The position numbers were made by a program, and so were the translations under genes. This document shows positions 9,251 to 19,567 of a stretch of DNA of 64,000 bases, piece by piece (within the stretch, counting starts at the first letter, position 1; each line of letters starts with the position of its first letter). The stretch is from Nioella ostreopsis. Its GTDB lineage: Bacteria > Pseudomonadota > Alphaproteobacteria > Rhodobacterales > Rhodobacteraceae. The notes under the pieces are model-generated. The model did no database searches, was not told the DNA's origin, and saw nothing but the letters and a program-made list of their open reading frames with translations. The stretch is taken from NCBI RefSeq assembly GCF_004000255.1, contig NZ_RCIQ01000001.1:1-64000 (forward strand). The letters run 5' to 3'.

Positions 9251-9806
9251 TTCCGCAAACTACACCCCGCGTCTGAAGGCCGCCTACAAGGACAGCATCC
9301 GTGCTGCCATGAAGGAAGAGTTCGGCTACAAGAACGACATGCAGATCCCGCGCCTGGACAAGATCGTCCTGAACATCGGCTGCGGGGCCGAAGCGGTTCG
9401 CGATTCCAAGAAGGCCAAGTCGGCCCAGGAAGACCTGACCGCCATCGCTGGCCAGAAGGCTCTGACCACGAAGGCCTCCAAGTCGATCGCCGGTTTCCGG
9501 GTTCGTGAAGGCATGCCGCTCGGCGCCAAGGTCACCCTGCGCGGCGACCGCATGTACGAATTCCTCGATCGCCTGATCACGATTGCAATGCCCCGCATCC
9601 GCGACTTCCGCGGCGTGTCGGGCAAGTCCTTCGACGGCCGTGGCAACTACGCCATGGGCATGAAGGAACATATCGTGTTCCCCGAGATCAACTTCGACAA
9701 GGTCGATGAGGTCTGGGGCATGGATATCGTGATCACCACCACCGCGGGTACCGACGCGGAAGCTAAGGCGCTGTTGAAGCATTTCAACATGCCGTTCAAC
9801 AGCTGA
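9243..9806 (+). CDS. rplE: 50S ribosomal protein L5
   Basis: The 187-residue L5 shows [41 protein letters not shown] and the C-terminal [19 protein letters not shown]. It binds 5S rRNA and touches the P-site tRNA. The ATG lies inside the end of rplX. Confidence 0.98.
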   Translation: MLDSANYTPRLKAAYKDSIRAAMKEEFGYKNDMQIPRLDKIVLNIGCGAEAVRDSKKAKSAQEDLTAIAGQKALTTKASKSIAGFRVREGMPLGAKVTLRGDRMYEFLDRLITIAMPRIRDFRGVSGKSFDGRGNYAMGMKEHIVFPEINFDKVDEVWGMDIVITTTAGTDAEAKALLKHFNMPFNS

Positions 9807-9827
9807 GCCGCGGAGAGGAAGTAGAAC

Positions 9828-10133
9828 ATGGCTAAGAAAGCAATGATCGAACGCGAACTGAAGCGGGAACGTCTGGTGGCACAATATGCCGTCAAGCGCG
9901 CCGCGCTGAAGGAAATCGCGAATGATGAAGAGCGGCCGATGGAAGAGCGCTTCAAGGCGCGCCTGAAGCTGGCGAAACTGCCGCGCAACAGCTCGGCCAC
10001 TCGCCTGCACAACCGTTGCCAGCTGACCGGTCGCCCCAAGGCGTATTACCGCAAGCTGAAAATGTCGCGGATCAAGCTGCGTGACCTGGCCTCGAACGGC
10101 CAGATCCCCGGCATGGTCAAGTCGAGCTGGTAA
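9828..10133 (+). CDS. rpsN: 30S ribosomal protein S14 (zinc-free type)
   Basis: At 101 residues, with [35 protein letters not shown], this is the long C-minus form of S14. The CxxC pairs of the zinc-binding form are absent, so it does not depend on zinc. A GAGAGGAAG site precedes the start. Confidence 0.97.
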   Translation: MAKKAMIERELKRERLVAQYAVKRAALKEIANDEERPMEERFKARLKLAKLPRNSSATRLHNRCQLTGRPKAYYRKLKMSRIKLRDLASNGQIPGMVKSSW

Positions 10134-10145
10134 GGAGGGTTTGAC

Positions 10146-10541
10146 ATGATGAACGATCCTATCGGTGATATGCTGACCCGTATCCGCAACGCCCAGATGC
10201 GTGGCAAGTCGACCGTGTCGACCCCGGCATCGAAGCTGCGCGCATGGGTTCTGGATGTGCTGGCCGACGAAGGCTATATCCGCGGCTACGAACGTGGCAC
10301 GGATGCAAATGGCCATCCCACCATCGAAATCAGCCTCAAGTACTATGAAGGCGAGCCTGTGATCCGCGAAGTCAAGCGCGTGTCCAAGCCCGGCCGTCGC
10401 GTGTACATGAGCGTCAACGACATCCCGCAGGTCCGTCAGGGCATGGGTGTTTCCATCGTCTCCACGTCCAAGGGCGTGATGTCGGATGCAGCTGCACGTG
10501 GCGCCAATGTTGGCGGCGAAGTGCTCTGCACCGTGTTCTAA
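10146..10541 (+). CDS. rpsH: 30S ribosomal protein S8
   Basis: The 131-residue S8 starts [21 protein letters not shown] and ends [13 protein letters not shown], as the family does. It is a primary 16S rRNA binder and the spc operon repressor in E. coli. Two consecutive ATG codons occur; the first is annotated, but the second (10149) is equally possible given the TAAGGAGG site. Confidence 0.97.
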   Translation: MMNDPIGDMLTRIRNAQMRGKSTVSTPASKLRAWVLDVLADEGYIRGYERGTDANGHPTIEISLKYYEGEPVIREVKRVSKPGRRVYMSVNDIPQVRQGMGVSIVSTSKGVMSDAAARGANVGGEVLCTVF

Positions 10542-10553
10542 GGAGGTTTGGCA

Positions 10554-11087
10554 ATGTCTCGTATTGGTAAGAAACCGGTCGAGCTGCCGTCGGGTGTTTC
10601 GGCATCCGTCTCCGGCCAGACCGTTGAAGTGAAGGGGCCGAAAGGCACCCGCACGTTCACCGCAACCGACGATGTGACGATCACCGTTGAAGACAATGCC
10701 GTGTCGGTCACCCCGCGCGGCAAGTCCAAGCGGGCCCGTCAGCAGTGGGGCATGTCCCGCACCCAGGTCGCCAATCTGGTGGCCGGTGTGACCGAAGGCT
10801 TCAAAAAAGAGCTGGAGATCCAGGGTGTAGGTTACCGCGCGCAGATGCAGGGCAATGTCCTGAAACTGTCGCTCGGCCTGTCGCATGACGTGAATTTCGA
10901 GGTTCCGGCCGGGGTCACCGTGACCGCGCCGAAGCCCACCGAAATCATCGTTGAAGGCATCGACCAGCAAGAGGTCGGCCAGGTTGCAGCAAACATCCGC
11001 GAATGGCGCAAGCCCGAGCCCTACAAGGGCAAAGGCATCCGCTACAAGGATGAGTATATCTTCCGCAAGGAAGGCAAGAAGAAGTAA
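10554..11087 (+). CDS. rplF: 50S ribosomal protein L6
   Basis: The 177-residue L6 has the start [15 protein letters not shown] and the C-terminal signature [14 protein letters not shown]. The start at ATG 10554 follows AAGGAGG directly after the rpsH stop; an in-frame TTG six bases earlier lies too close to that site. L6 sits near the GTPase-associated centre. Confidence 0.98.
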   Translation: MSRIGKKPVELPSGVSASVSGQTVEVKGPKGTRTFTATDDVTITVEDNAVSVTPRGKSKRARQQWGMSRTQVANLVAGVTEGFKKELEIQGVGYRAQMQGNVLKLSLGLSHDVNFEVPAGVTVTAPKPTEIIVEGIDQQEVGQVAANIREWRKPEPYKGKGIRYKDEYIFRKEGKKK

Positions 11088-11098
11088 AGGCGCGAAAA

Positions 11099-11458
11099 AT
11101 GGCAAACAGCAAAAAAGTCCTGTTCCAGAAACGCCGCCTGCGCGTCCGGAACAAGCTGCGGGCAACCGCGAATGGGCGTCCGCGCCTGTCGGTGCACCGT
11201 TCGAACAAGAACATCAGCGTTCAGCTGATCGACGACGTGAATGGCGTCACCCTGGCATCTGCCTCCACCATGGAGAAAGATCTGGGCGTGGTCGGCCAGA
11301 ACAACGTCGAAGCAGCCACCAAGGTGGGCGCGGCCATTGCCGAGCGTGCCAAGGCCAAAGGCGTCGAAGAGTGCTACTTCGACCGTGGCGGCTTCCTCTT
11401 CCACGGCAAGGTGAAGGCACTGGCCGACGCTGCGCGTGAAGGTGGTCTGAAGTTCTAA
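11099..11458 (+). CDS. rplR: 50S ribosomal protein L18
   Basis: The 119-residue L18 has [19 protein letters not shown] and the C-terminal [27 protein letters not shown]. It carries 5S rRNA into the ribosome together with L5. A gap of about 130 bp with two hairpins (11460-11503) separates it from rpsE, which is unusual for this pair. Confidence 0.97.
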   Translation: MANSKKVLFQKRRLRVRNKLRATANGRPRLSVHRSNKNISVQLIDDVNGVTLASASTMEKDLGVVGQNNVEAATKVGAAIAERAKAKGVEECYFDRGGFLFHGKVKALADAAREGGLKF

Positions 11459-11587
11459 GACCTCTCAAGGGTCTTTTGCAGGCGGCGCCTTGCGGTGCCG
11501 CCTCGATGATCGGGGGGTCGATTCAGGCCCACTTCGATTGACACAAACCGGCGTGCAGGGCGCGCCACCAGGATAAGGATGCCATCA

Positions 11588-12175
11588 ATGGCAGAACGTG
11601 AAAACCGCGGGGGCCGTGGCCGCCGTCAGGAACGGGAAGAAACGCCCGAATTCGCAGATCGTCTGGTTGCGATCAACCGGGTCTCCAAGACCGTTAAAGG
11701 TGGTAAGCGCTTTGGCTTCGCAGCCCTCGTGGTTGTGGGCGACCAGCGTGGCCGCGTCGGTTTCGGCAAAGGCAAGGCCAAAGAGGTGCCCGAGGCGATC
11801 CGCAAGGCGACCGAGCAGGCCAAGCGTCAGCTGATCCGTGTGCCGCTGAAGGAAGGCCGCACCCTGCATCACGACGTCAAGGGCCATCACGGTGCCGGCA
11901 AGGTGACCATGCGCACCGCTCCGGAAGGCACCGGAATCATCGCCGGTGGTCCGATGCGCGCCGTGTTCGAGATGCTGGGTGTCAAGGACGTGGTTGCCAA
12001 GTCGACCGGGTCCCAGAACCCCTACAACATGATCCGCGCCACGCTGGACGGTCTCCGCAACGAGTCCTCCCCGCGTATGGTTGCGGCACGCCGTGGCAAG
12101 AAAGTGGCCGACATCCTGCGCAAGCCGGAAGCAGACGCTGCCGCTCCCGAAGCCGCTGAAGCAGCTGAATCGTAA
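11588..12175 (+). CDS. rpsE: 30S ribosomal protein S5
   Basis: The 195-residue S5 has an N-terminal Arg/Glu-rich extension, the S5 double-stranded RNA-binding domain ([21 protein letters not shown]), [20 protein letters not shown] and a long Ala/Glu tail. ATG 11588 is preferred because AAGGA lies 8 bases upstream; ATG 11579 overlaps that site. S5 is important for decoding fidelity. Confidence 0.97.
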   Translation: MAERENRGGRGRRQEREETPEFADRLVAINRVSKTVKGGKRFGFAALVVVGDQRGRVGFGKGKAKEVPEAIRKATEQAKRQLIRVPLKEGRTLHHDVKGHHGAGKVTMRTAPEGTGIIAGGPMRAVFEMLGVKDVVAKSTGSQNPYNMIRATLDGLRNESSPRMVAARRGKKVADILRKPEADAAAPEAAEAAES

Positions 12176-12187
12176 GGAGACGCACCC

Positions 12188-12376
12188 ATGGCAAAAACCA
12201 TCGTCGTCAAGCAGATCGGCTCCCCGATCCGCCGCCCCGCCATCCAGCGCCAGACGCTGATCGGCCTGGGCCTGAACAAGATGCACAAGACCCGCGAACT
12301 GGAAGACACCCCTTCCGTCCGTGGCATGATCGCCAAGATCCCGCATATGGTCGAAATCATCGAAGAGCGCGATTAA
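12188..12376 (+). CDS. rpmD: 50S ribosomal protein L30
   Basis: A 62-residue L30 ([32 protein letters not shown]). It ends the third block and is followed at once by a terminator. In most genomes rplO and secY come next; here an unrelated minus-strand gene follows and they are not found in the remaining 51 kb. Confidence 0.97.
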   Translation: MAKTIVVKQIGSPIRRPAIQRQTLIGLGLNKMHKTRELEDTPSVRGMIAKIPHMVEIIEERD

Positions 12377-12399
12377 GCCGCCCTGAGAGATTAGAGAAG

Positions 12400-12430
12400 C
12401 GCCCCGGTCGACAGGCCGGGGCGTTTTTTT
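12400..12430 (+). terminator. Intrinsic terminator of the spc block
   Basis: The stem CGCCCCGG / CCGGGGCG with an 8-base loop is followed by seven T. It sits 24 bp after rpmD and also lies just downstream of the converging gene at 12433. Confidence 0.9.
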
Positions 12431-12432
12431 GT

Positions 12433-12999
12433 TCACGGACGCCTGTCAGTGAAGCTGACCCCAAGCCGCGCCAACCGGTCATCGACGAAATCCCGCTCCT
12501 CGGATGTCAGCCGCTGATGCCGGGGATAGACGGGGTCTTCGCGGTCCTGGCAAATGGGCATGTCCCAGCCGTGGGTTGTGGCGAAGAAACGGTCTGCCCC
12601 CTCGGCCCCGAATTCCCGCAGATAGCCCTGCACCACCACATCCAGATAGCTTTGCAGCAGGACATGGTCGCCTGCTTCTTCTATATGATCCGCGCTTGCG
12701 CGGTAGATCTGGATGTCGGGCAGGGGCGGGTGGTCATGGCGGATCTCCATCACGGGAAGCCGGTGATAGGCGCGTTCCCGTTCATCCAGCGCCACCCAAT
12801 CGGCCCCCGGCACGGCGGCGATCAGCCCGTCGATCTCTTCGCCATGGGCCTCGACCGCCGTCAGGAAGGCCACGCGGCGCAGCTTTGATTTCTTCCATTC
12901 GCGCGCCCATCCCGTCACCGTCGCTTTCGCAGCGCGGGGATAGGCATGGGTGGATCGGTTGACGAGGCTGCCGTAGCCAAAAAAGAAAGGGTCTGACAT
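12433..12999 (-). CDS. Gamma-glutamylcyclotransferase-like protein
   Basis: The 188-residue protein starts SDPFFFGYGSLVNR, the glycine-rich YGSL loop that marks the gamma-glutamylcyclotransferase (AIG2/BtrG-like) fold. Such enzymes cleave gamma-glutamyl groups to 5-oxoproline. The rest (HRLPVMEIRHD, SYLDVVVQGYLREFG) fits a cytosolic GGCT-family member. It converges on rpmD and diverges from the glycine riboswitch. The substrate cannot be read from the sequence. Confidence 0.7.
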   Translation of the reverse strand: MSDPFFFGYGSLVNRSTHAYPRAAKATVTGWAREWKKSKLRRVAFLTAVEAHGEEIDGLIAAVPGADWVALDERERAYHRLPVMEIRHDHPPLPDIQIYRASADHIEEAGDHVLLQSYLDVVVQGYLREFGAEGADRFFATTHGWDMPICQDREDPVYPRHQRLTSEERDFVDDRLARLGVSFTDRRP

Positions 13000-13079
13000 G
13001 GGCTAAGAAATGCCCGCGTATGCGGTTGCATGCAAGGGCTTGCCGGAATCAAAAAGATCGGTATTCTGCCCCTCGTTCA

Positions 13080-13232
13080 AGCAGGGAGAATCCGGCCGCG
13101 TGCCGGTGCCGAAGGAGCAACCGCCCCGGTAAACTCTCAGGCAACAGGACCTGCTGGACATCTGAACTCTGGAGAGAGGCGCATATCGCGTCCGCCGAAG
13201 GGATAACGATCTCAGGCGAAAGGACAGAGGGG
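13080..13232 (+). ncRNA. Tandem glycine riboswitch upstream of gcvTHP
   Basis: Two aptamer-like units follow one another. The first runs from GCAGGGAGAA through GCCGAAGGAGCAA to CTCTCAGGCAACAGGACC. The second runs from CTGGAGAGAGGCGC through GCCGAAGGGATAACGA to TCTCAGGCGAAAGGACAGAG. These are the conserved cores of glycine aptamers I and II with a short linker. The element ends about 70 bp before gcvT, and glycine binding normally switches the cleavage operon on. Which expression platform is used is not clear, as no strong terminator hairpin is evident. Confidence 0.93.
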
Positions 13233-13304
13233 GCATCGTGACATGCGGTTTACGCATGTTTTGACGATGCCGGGCCAGCCCCGGTCAAGCAAAGGGGAGG
13301 CCGC

Positions 13305-14405
13305 ATGAGCGATCTGAAACACCTGCCGCTGAAGGCGCTGCACGAGGCGCAGGGCGCCAAGATGGTGCCGTTCGCCGGCTATGAGATGCCGGTGCAGTTT
13401 GCCGCCGGGGTCATGGCGGAACACTTGCACACACGCGAAAAGGCGGGGCTCTTTGACGTCAGCCATATGGGGCAGGTTCTGCTGCCGCTGTCGGCGGATG
13501 CGGCGCTCGAAACCCTCGTGCCAGCCGATGTGATCGGGCTGAAGGAAGGCCGCCAGCGCTACGGCCTGTTTACCAATGACGCGGGCGGGGTGCTGGATGA
13601 CCTGATGATCGCGCGGCGGGCGGGGGACCTGTTCTTGGTCGTCAATGCCTCGCGCAAGGACCATGACATCGCCCATATGCGCGCCGCTATCGACGGCGTC
13701 GAGGAAGTGACTGACCGCGCGCTGATGGCGCTGCAGGGGCCGCTTGCCGAAACCGCGCTGAAGCGGATGGTGCCCTCGGTTGCGGAGATGAAGTTCATGG
13801 ACGTGGCGCAGGTCGCGTGGAACGGCGTGGAGCTGTGGATCTCCCGCTCGGGCTATACCGGCGAGGATGGGTTCGAGATTTCCGTGCCTGCCGATGCCGC
13901 CGAAGGTTTCGCAAGCGCGCTGCTGGCAATGGACGAGGTCATGCCAATTGGCCTCGGTGCCCGCGACAGCCTGCGGATGGAGGCGGGAATGCCGCTCTAT
14001 GGCAATGACCTAGCCGAGGATATTTCGCTGATCGAAGCGGGTCAGGCCTGGGCCGTGAACAAAGCACGCCGCGCGGGCGGCGACCGTGAGGGCGGCTTCC
14101 CTGGGGCAGAGCGCATTCTTGATGAAATGCAGAACGGCGCCCCCCGCCGTCGCGTGGGCCTGCGCCCCGAAGGCCGTGCGCCGATGCGTGGCGGCGTGGC
14201 GCTCTTTGACGCGGCTGAAGGCGGCACCCAGATCGGCGTAATCACCTCTGGCGGCTTTGGCCCGTCGGTCGGTGCGCCGATTGCCATGGGGATCATCGAC
14301 AGCGCCGTGCCCGCCGACATTACCCTTTATGGCGAAGTCCGCGGCAAGCGCCTGCCCGCCGCGCAGACCGACCTGCCATTCCACAAACCCGATTACAAAC
14401 GCTGA
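13305..14405 (+). CDS. gcvT: Glycine cleavage system T protein (aminomethyltransferase)
   Basis: The 366-residue protein transfers the methylene group from the lipoyl-bound aminomethyl intermediate to tetrahydrofolate, releasing ammonia. The sequence shows [11 protein letters not shown] and, in the substrate region, [15 protein letters not shown] and [21 protein letters not shown], all standard for GcvT. It begins with an AAAGGGGAGG site and heads the gcvT-gcvH-gcvP operon under the glycine riboswitch. Confidence 0.97.
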   Translation: MSDLKHLPLKALHEAQGAKMVPFAGYEMPVQFAAGVMAEHLHTREKAGLFDVSHMGQVLLPLSADAALETLVPADVIGLKEGRQRYGLFTNDAGGVLDDLMIARRAGDLFLVVNASRKDHDIAHMRAAIDGVEEVTDRALMALQGPLAETALKRMVPSVAEMKFMDVAQVAWNGVELWISRSGYTGEDGFEISVPADAAEGFASALLAMDEVMPIGLGARDSLRMEAGMPLYGNDLAEDISLIEAGQAWAVNKARRAGGDREGGFPGAERILDEMQNGAPRRRVGLRPEGRAPMRGGVALFDAAEGGTQIGVITSGGFGPSVGAPIAMGIIDSAVPADITLYGEVRGKRLPAAQTDLPFHKPDYKR

Positions 14406-14427
14406 TCCAACAATAGGGAGAGACCCG

Positions 14428-14787
14428 ATGAAATTCACCGAAGAACATGAATGGCTGCGCGCCGATGGCGATATCGTGACCGTGGGCATCACCGAACACG
14501 CGGCGACCGCCCTTGGCGATGTGGTGTTCGTGGAACTGCCAGAGGCCGGCACCCAGGTGGCCAAGGATGACGATATCGTGGTGATCGAATCCGTGAAAGC
14601 GGCCTCCGACATCATGGCGCCGCTCGATGGTGAAATCGTGGAAGTGAACGACGCGCTGGCCGACACCCCCGGCATGGTCAATGACGACCCCATGGGCGAG
14701 GCGTGGTTCTTCAAGATCAAGGCGACCGACCTCTCGCAGATGGACGAGTATATGGACGAAGACGCCTACAAAGAGATGATCGACTGA
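14428..14787 (+). CDS. gcvH: Glycine cleavage system H protein
   Basis: The 119-residue lipoyl carrier shuttles the aminomethyl group between GcvP, GcvT and the lipoamide dehydrogenase. The lipoylated lysine is K57 in ESVKAASD. The ATG follows GGGAGAG and the protein starts [14 protein letters not shown] as expected. It lies 22 bp after gcvT and 12 bp before gcvP. Confidence 0.97.
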   Translation: MKFTEEHEWLRADGDIVTVGITEHAATALGDVVFVELPEAGTQVAKDDDIVVIESVKAASDIMAPLDGEIVEVNDALADTPGMVNDDPMGEAWFFKIKATDLSQMDEYMDEDAYKEMID

Positions 14788-14799
14788 GGAGAGACCCAG

Positions 14800-17649
14800 A
14801 TGGCCTTCACCCCCACGGATTACAAACCCTACGACTTCGCCAACCGCCGCCACATCGGCCCTTCGCCCTCGGAAATGGCGGAGATGTTCGAGGTGTTGGG
14901 GGTGAAGGATCTGGACGAGCTGATCGACCAGACCGTTCCGGCCAGCCTGCGGCAGGAGAAGCCCCTCGATTTCGGCAAGCCGATGTCAGAACGGCAGTTG
15001 CTTTATCACATGCGGCAGGTGGCCAAGAAGAACAAGGTCTTCTCCACCATGATCGGGCAGGGCTTTTACGGCACCGTCTGCCCGCCCGCGATCCAGCGCA
15101 ATGTGCTGGAAAACCCGGCCTGGTACACGGCCTATACGCCCTATCAGCCCGAGATTTCGCAGGGGCGTCTAGAGGCGCTGCTGAACTACCAGACCATGGT
15201 GACGGACCTGACCGGTCTGGATATCGCCAATGCCTCGCTGCTCGATGAGGCAACGGCGGCGGCTGAGGCCATGACCATGGCGCAGCGCGTGTCGAAATCG
15301 AAGGCAACGGGCTTCTTCGTCGATGAAAACTGCCACCCGCAGAACATCGCCGTAATGAAAACCCGCGCGGCACCCTTGGGCATCGAGATCATCGTCGGTA
15401 GCCCCGACGATCTGGATCCTGACGCCGTCTTCGGCGCGGTGTTCCAGTATCCGGGCACCTATGGCCATGTGCGCGACTTCACCGACGAGATCTCCCGCCT
15501 GCACGAGGCCAAGGCCATCGGGATCGTCATCGCTGACCCGCTGGCGCTGACCGTGCTGAAGGAACCGGGCGCCATGGGGGCGGATATCGCCGTGGGATCG
15601 ACGCAGCGCTTTGGCGTGCCCATGGGCTTTGGTGGTCCGTCGGCGGCCTATATGGCCTGCAAGGACGCCTACAAGCGGAACATGCCGGGCCGGATCGTGG
15701 GTGTGTCCATCGACGCGCAGGGCAACCCCGCCTACCGTCTGTCGCTGCAAACCCGCGAGCAGCATATCCGCCGCGAAAAGGCCACGTCGAACGTCTGCAC
15801 CGCACAGGCGCTGTTGGCGAATATGGCCAGCTTCTACGCCGTGTTTCATGGTCCCGAGGGTCTCAAGGCCATCGCGCAGCGGGTGCATCGCAAGACCGTG
15901 CGCGTGGCGCGGGGGCTGGAGGAAAAAGGCTACAAGGTCGAGCCTGAAAGCTTCTTCGACACGATCACCGTGGATGTCGGCCCGCTGCAGGGCGCGATCA
16001 TCGACGCGGCCCGGCGCGAGCGGATCAATGTCCGCAAGATCGGTCAGACGCGGATCGGGATCTCGCTGGACGAAACAACGCGGCCTGCAACCATCGAACG
16101 GCTCTGGCGGGCCTTCGGTATCCACGACCGCAAGGCCGGTCTGACCGAGGAATATCGCATCCCCGATGCGTTGCTGCGTCAGTCAGAGTATCTGACCCAC
16201 CCAATTTTCCACCTCAACCGGGCGGAAACCGAGATGATGCGCTACATGCGTCGTCTGGCGGACCGGGACCTGGCACTGGATCGCGCGATGATCCCGCTCG
16301 GGTCGTGCACCATGAAGCTCAACGCCGCGGCAGAGATGATGCCGATCACCTGGCCCGAGTTTTCCAACATGCACCCGTTCGCCCCGGCGGATCAGGCTGA
16401 GGGATATGCGGAACTGGCCAAGGACCTGTCGGCGCAGCTCTGCGAGATCACCGGCTATGACGCGATGAGCCTGCAACCCAATTCGGGCGCACAGGGGGAA
16501 TATGCGGGCCTGCTGACGATCCAGGCCTATCACCGCGCCAATGGGCAGGGAGATCGCAATATCTGCCTGATCCCGGTGTCGGCTCACGGCACCAACCCGG
16601 CCTCGGCGCATATGTGCGACATGAAGGTCGTGGTGGTGAAGTCGGCAGACAACGGCGATATCGACGTGGAGGATTTCCGCGCCAAGGCCGAGGCGGCGGG
16701 CGACAAGCTGGCGGCCTGCATGATCACCTATCCTTCCACACATGGCGTGTTCGAGGAAACGGTGCGCGAGGTTTGCCAGATCACCCATGATCACGGTGGT
16801 CAGGTCTATATCGACGGGGCCAACATGAACGCCATGGTGGGTCTGGTACGCCCCGGCGATATCGGCGGTGACGTCAGCCACCTGAACCTGCACAAGACCT
16901 TCTGCATCCCGCATGGCGGTGGTGGCCCCGGCATGGGCCCCATCGGCGTCAAGGCGCATCTGGCCCCGCATCTGCCGGGCCACCCGGAAACGGGCGGAAC
17001 CGAAGGCCCGGTCAGCGCCGCGCCGCTTGGCTCTGCCTCGATCCTGCCGATCTCCTGGGCCTATATCCTGATGATGGGCGGCGAGGGGCTGACGCAGGCG
17101 ACCAAGGTGGCGATCCTCAACGCCAACTACATCGCCAAGCGGTTGGAAGGGGCCTATGACGTGCTCTTCAAAGGCAAGGGCGGGCGCATCGCCCATGAAT
17201 GCATCCTCGACACCCGGCCCTTCGCGGACAGCGCCCATGTGACCGTCGATGACATCGCCAAGCGGCTGATGGACAACGGCTTCCACGCGCCGACGATGAG
17301 CTGGCCGGTCGCGGGCACGCTGATGGTGGAGCCGACGGAGTCCGAAACCAAGGCCGAACTGGACCGTTTCATCACAGCGATGCTGTCGATCCGCGACGAG
17401 ATTGCGGCGATCGAAAAGGGCGAGATGGACGCCGAGAACAACCCGCTCAAACACGCGCCACACACGGTGAATGCGCTGATCGGGGACTGGGACCGGCCCT
17501 ATAGCCGCGAGCAGGGCTGTTTCCCGCCGGGAAGCTTCAGGGTCGATAAATACTGGCCGCCAGTGGGTCGGGTGGACAACGCCTATGGCGACCGGCATCT
17601 GGTCTGCACCTGCCCGCCGCTGGAGGACTATCTCGACGCGGCAGAATGA
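14800..17649 (+). CDS. gcvP: Glycine dehydrogenase (decarboxylating), P protein
   Basis: The 949-residue single-chain P protein decarboxylates glycine with pyridoxal phosphate and loads H protein. The PLP lysine is K699 in [17 protein letters not shown]. The N-terminal half carries [13 protein letters not shown] and [12 protein letters not shown]; the C-terminal half carries GTNPASAHM. It is the full-length homodimeric form rather than the split alpha/beta form. It ends the operon, with a terminator 8 bases past the stop. Confidence 0.98.
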   Translation: MAFTPTDYKPYDFANRRHIGPSPSEMAEMFEVLGVKDLDELIDQTVPASLRQEKPLDFGKPMSERQLLYHMRQVAKKNKVFSTMIGQGFYGTVCPPAIQRNVLENPAWYTAYTPYQPEISQGRLEALLNYQTMVTDLTGLDIANASLLDEATAAAEAMTMAQRVSKSKATGFFVDENCHPQNIAVMKTRAAPLGIEIIVGSPDDLDPDAVFGAVFQYPGTYGHVRDFTDEISRLHEAKAIGIVIADPLALTVLKEPGAMGADIAVGSTQRFGVPMGFGGPSAAYMACKDAYKRNMPGRIVGVSIDAQGNPAYRLSLQTREQHIRREKATSNVCTAQALLANMASFYAVFHGPEGLKAIAQRVHRKTVRVARGLEEKGYKVEPESFFDTITVDVGPLQGAIIDAARRERINVRKIGQTRIGISLDETTRPATIERLWRAFGIHDRKAGLTEEYRIPDALLRQSEYLTHPIFHLNRAETEMMRYMRRLADRDLALDRAMIPLGSCTMKLNAAAEMMPITWPEFSNMHPFAPADQAEGYAELAKDLSAQLCEITGYDAMSLQPNSGAQGEYAGLLTIQAYHRANGQGDRNICLIPVSAHGTNPASAHMCDMKVVVVKSADNGDIDVEDFRAKAEAAGDKLAACMITYPSTHGVFEETVREVCQITHDHGGQVYIDGANMNAMVGLVRPGDIGGDVSHLNLHKTFCIPHGGGGPGMGPIGVKAHLAPHLPGHPETGGTEGPVSAAPLGSASILPISWAYILMMGGEGLTQATKVAILNANYIAKRLEGAYDVLFKGKGGRIAHECILDTRPFADSAHVTVDDIAKRLMDNGFHAPTMSWPVAGTLMVEPTESETKAELDRFITAMLSIRDEIAAIEKGEMDAENNPLKHAPHTVNALIGDWDRPYSREQGCFPPGSFRVDKYWPPVGRVDNAYGDRHLVCTCPPLEDYLDAAE

Positions 17650-17656
17650 ATCAAGG

Positions 17657-17686
17657 AAGGCGCCGGCACCCCCGGCGCCTTTTTTC
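17657..17686 (+). terminator. Intrinsic terminator after gcvP
   Basis: The stem AAGGCGCCGG / CCGGCGCCTT with a 5-base loop is followed by a run of T. It also lies directly at the 3' end of the converging gene at 17688. Confidence 0.9.
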
Positions 17687-17687
17687 T

Positions 17688-18212
17688 CTACCTTGCGTTG
17701 AAACGGCGGCGCAGCTGCGCCAGCGTGTATTGCTTTTCGACCGGTCCGTGTTCTTCCGGGTAGAAACCGGGATCGGATGGAAGGCAATCCCGCCCGCAGA
17801 CCTGATACATGAACCCGGTCTGGCCATTGATGAACCACAGCCGCCCACCGGGCGTCGCCACCCAGCCATTCACGCCACGGGCCATGTCCCCTTCAACGTC
17901 GATGGTTGAGGGAACCTCGCCGTCATAACCGGGGGCCCAGGCCGCATGGGTGTGCCAGGACGAAATGATCTGATATCCCGGCTCGACCGGGATCATCCCG
18001 CAAGACGCTTCGCCGCCCCAACTGACCTTGCTGACATCCAGCTCACCCGTGGGTGTGCGCACGATATAGCCGCAGACCTCCCGGTTATAGGTGATCGACT
18101 GGGGGTTCATGTTACGCAAAAGGGCATGGACCAGCTCTGTCTCCTCGACGCTTTGTGCCTGTGCGGCGGGGGCGGTCAGGGCGAGGGCCAGAAGCGCGGA
18201 AATGAGGCGCAT
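17688..18212 (-). CDS. Secreted DUF4329 (JAB/MPN-like) protein
   Basis: The 174-residue protein has a signal peptide (RLISALLALALTAPAAQAQS, cleavage near residue 20). It continues with a CGYIVRTPTGEL strand and an SSWHTHAAW motif followed by a serine and aspartates (PSTIDVEGD). This resembles the HxH...S...D metal-binding layout of JAB/MPN-type domains, and the protein looks like a DUF4329 member. A periplasmic protease or cell-wall hydrolase role is possible but not shown. It converges on gcvP and starts about 120 bp from yciA, divergently. Confidence 0.6.
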   Translation of the reverse strand: MRLISALLALALTAPAAQAQSVEETELVHALLRNMNPQSITYNREVCGYIVRTPTGELDVSKVSWGGEASCGMIPVEPGYQIISSWHTHAAWAPGYDGEVPSTIDVEGDMARGVNGWVATPGGRLWFINGQTGFMYQVCGRDCLPSDPGFYPEEHGPVEKQYTLAQLRRRFNAR

Positions 18213-18331
18213 GGGGGAGCTCCAATTCTCTCAATACAGGGAAAAGATAGGGGCAGCCGGGGCGTGATGCCAGCCTTGTTTGTCCCCGGCTCCGGTGCCA
18301 CTCTGGCAATGGCAGAGGAAAGGCAGGCGAG

Positions 18332-18727
18332 ATGAGCGACCAGACAACAGAGCCCCAGGGCGATCTGACCCTGCGCACGGTGGCGATGCCCGCCGATATG
18401 AACGGCAATGGCGATATCTTCGGCGGATGGGTGCTGAGCCAGATGGATATCGCCTGCGGTATCCTGGCCCGCGAACGCGCGCGCGGGCGCTGCACCACGG
18501 TGGCCGTCGATGCGATGAAGTTCATTCGCCCCGTCGCCGTGGGCGATGTGCTGTGCGTCTATACGCGGATCGGGCGGGTGGGTCGCACCTCCATGGGGAT
18601 CGAGGTCGAAGCATGGGTCAAGCGTGGCGCGGTTGGTGAACGCGAAAAGGTGACCGAGGCGCTCTTCACCTTCGTTGCCATTGATGAAGAGGGTAAGCCG
18701 AGACCGGTGCCGGCGTCAGAGACCTAG
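18332..18727 (+). CDS. yciA: Acyl-CoA thioesterase, YciA-type hotdog fold
   Basis: The 131-residue protein hydrolyses acyl-CoA thioesters. The hotdog-fold signature NGNGDIFGGWVLSQMDIACG (about residues 24-43) includes the catalytic aspartate, and FIRPVAVGDVLCVYTRIGRVG follows. It starts behind AGGCGAG. Its stop overlaps the stop of the converging gene at a shared CCTAGG. Confidence 0.9.
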   Translation: MSDQTTEPQGDLTLRTVAMPADMNGNGDIFGGWVLSQMDIACGILARERARGRCTTVAVDAMKFIRPVAVGDVLCVYTRIGRVGRTSMGIEVEAWVKRGAVGEREKVTEALFTFVAIDEEGKPRPVPASET

Positions 18728-19227
18728 GGAATCTCGACCCGTCGGCGGTCGATCTGCACCGCGCCCGTTGCATCGGTCGTGACGATGAACAGGTCGCCAT
18801 ATTCCACGGGCGGTGGCCCCTCCAGGTCAAGCGTTTCCCAGATGTCGCGTAGATTGCCACTATTGCCGACCCATACGACGCTTTGGCCAGCAGACAGTCG
18901 GGCAATGCGTCGGGCGATCTGATCCACGGAAACCCGCGTGATTTCAAGGCCTTTGGCACGCGCCAAGGGCTCGGCCGTATCAAGGTTGCGCTGAATTCCG
19001 GGGCTGTAGATTGCGTCAATCTCCATGGTCTCCAGGGCATCGGCGAAGGCTGCCGCGCGGGCGATCCCCTGTGGTGTCAGGTTCTCGTCGACCCGATCGG
19101 CGTGTCTGTAGATGATCAGACGGCTGTTCGGCGCCAGACTATGACCGGTGACACGCGACAGCGGAGAACAAGCCGCCGCCGCCCCGAGTGCGGTGAACAA
19201 GAAACCACGTCTGCTGATTGCAAGCAT
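18724..19227 (-). CDS. Histidine phosphatase family protein, Tat/lipoprotein-type signal
   Basis: The 167-residue protein begins MLAISRRGFLFTALGAAAAC. This has a twin-arginine motif (RRGFLF) and a cysteine at residue 20 that could be lipidated. The mature part has RLIIYRHADRVDENLTPQG, a variant of the RHG phosphatase motif, and further SPGIQRNLDTAEPLA. It is likely exported and membrane-anchored. Substrate unknown. The start at 19227 is supported by GGGGAAGAG upstream. Confidence 0.75.
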   Translation of the reverse strand: MLAISRRGFLFTALGAAAACSPLSRVTGHSLAPNSRLIIYRHADRVDENLTPQGIARAAAFADALETMEIDAIYSPGIQRNLDTAEPLARAKGLEITRVSVDQIARRIARLSAGQSVVWVGNSGNLRDIWETLDLEGPPPVEYGDLFIVTTDATGAVQIDRRRVEIP

Positions 19228-19315
19228 AACTCTTCCCCGTTTTGTATTGGCGATCGAAGGTAGCATGGATGGGAAAACTTTCAAAATGCCGCTTCGTTTT
19301 CAGGCATTTCGACAG

Positions 19316-19346
19316 AAAAACCCCGGAAGACGGGGATCTTCCGGGG
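19316..19346 (-). terminator. Intrinsic terminator after the first DWAMI micro-ORF
   Basis: A perfect 10-bp stem (CCCCGGAAGA / TCTTCCGGGG) is followed, reading on the minus strand, by TTTTTCTG. It lies 25 bp after the stop codon of the 34-codon ORF at 19371, suggesting a short dedicated transcript. Confidence 0.8.
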
Positions 19347-19370
19347 GGAAAGACAACAGGCAGGGAGAAC

Positions 19371-19475
19371 TCAGATCATCGCCCAATCGGTGAAGCGAAA
19401 CCCCGTGGGGCGCGTCGTGCCCTTTTGGCCATTGGTCCGGTGGGAGGGGCCGGTCTGGCGGGACGGGGTGGGCAT
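19371..19475 (-). CDS. 34-residue micro-ORF with C-terminal FTDWAMI
   Basis: An ATG 8 bases after an AAAGGAG site opens a 34-codon frame that begins MPTPSRQTGPSHRTNGQKGT and ends RFTDWAMI-stop. A second ORF of 32 codons at 20807 ends QFKDWAMI-stop. The shared C-terminus, similar length, good ribosome-binding sites and closely following hairpins argue that both are real. The N-terminal part is polar and rich in Pro, Thr and Gly, with no membrane segment. Function unknown. Confidence 0.65.
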   Translation of the reverse strand: MPTPSRQTGPSHRTNGQKGTTRPTGFRFTDWAMI

Positions 19476-19567
19476 GGGATACTCCTTTCGGGCGGTGTGA
19501 TCTTGCGTATATCCATGGGTCGCCGCCGCCTCGCGGAGGGTTCAAAAGAAATCAGTACAGGTGGGGG

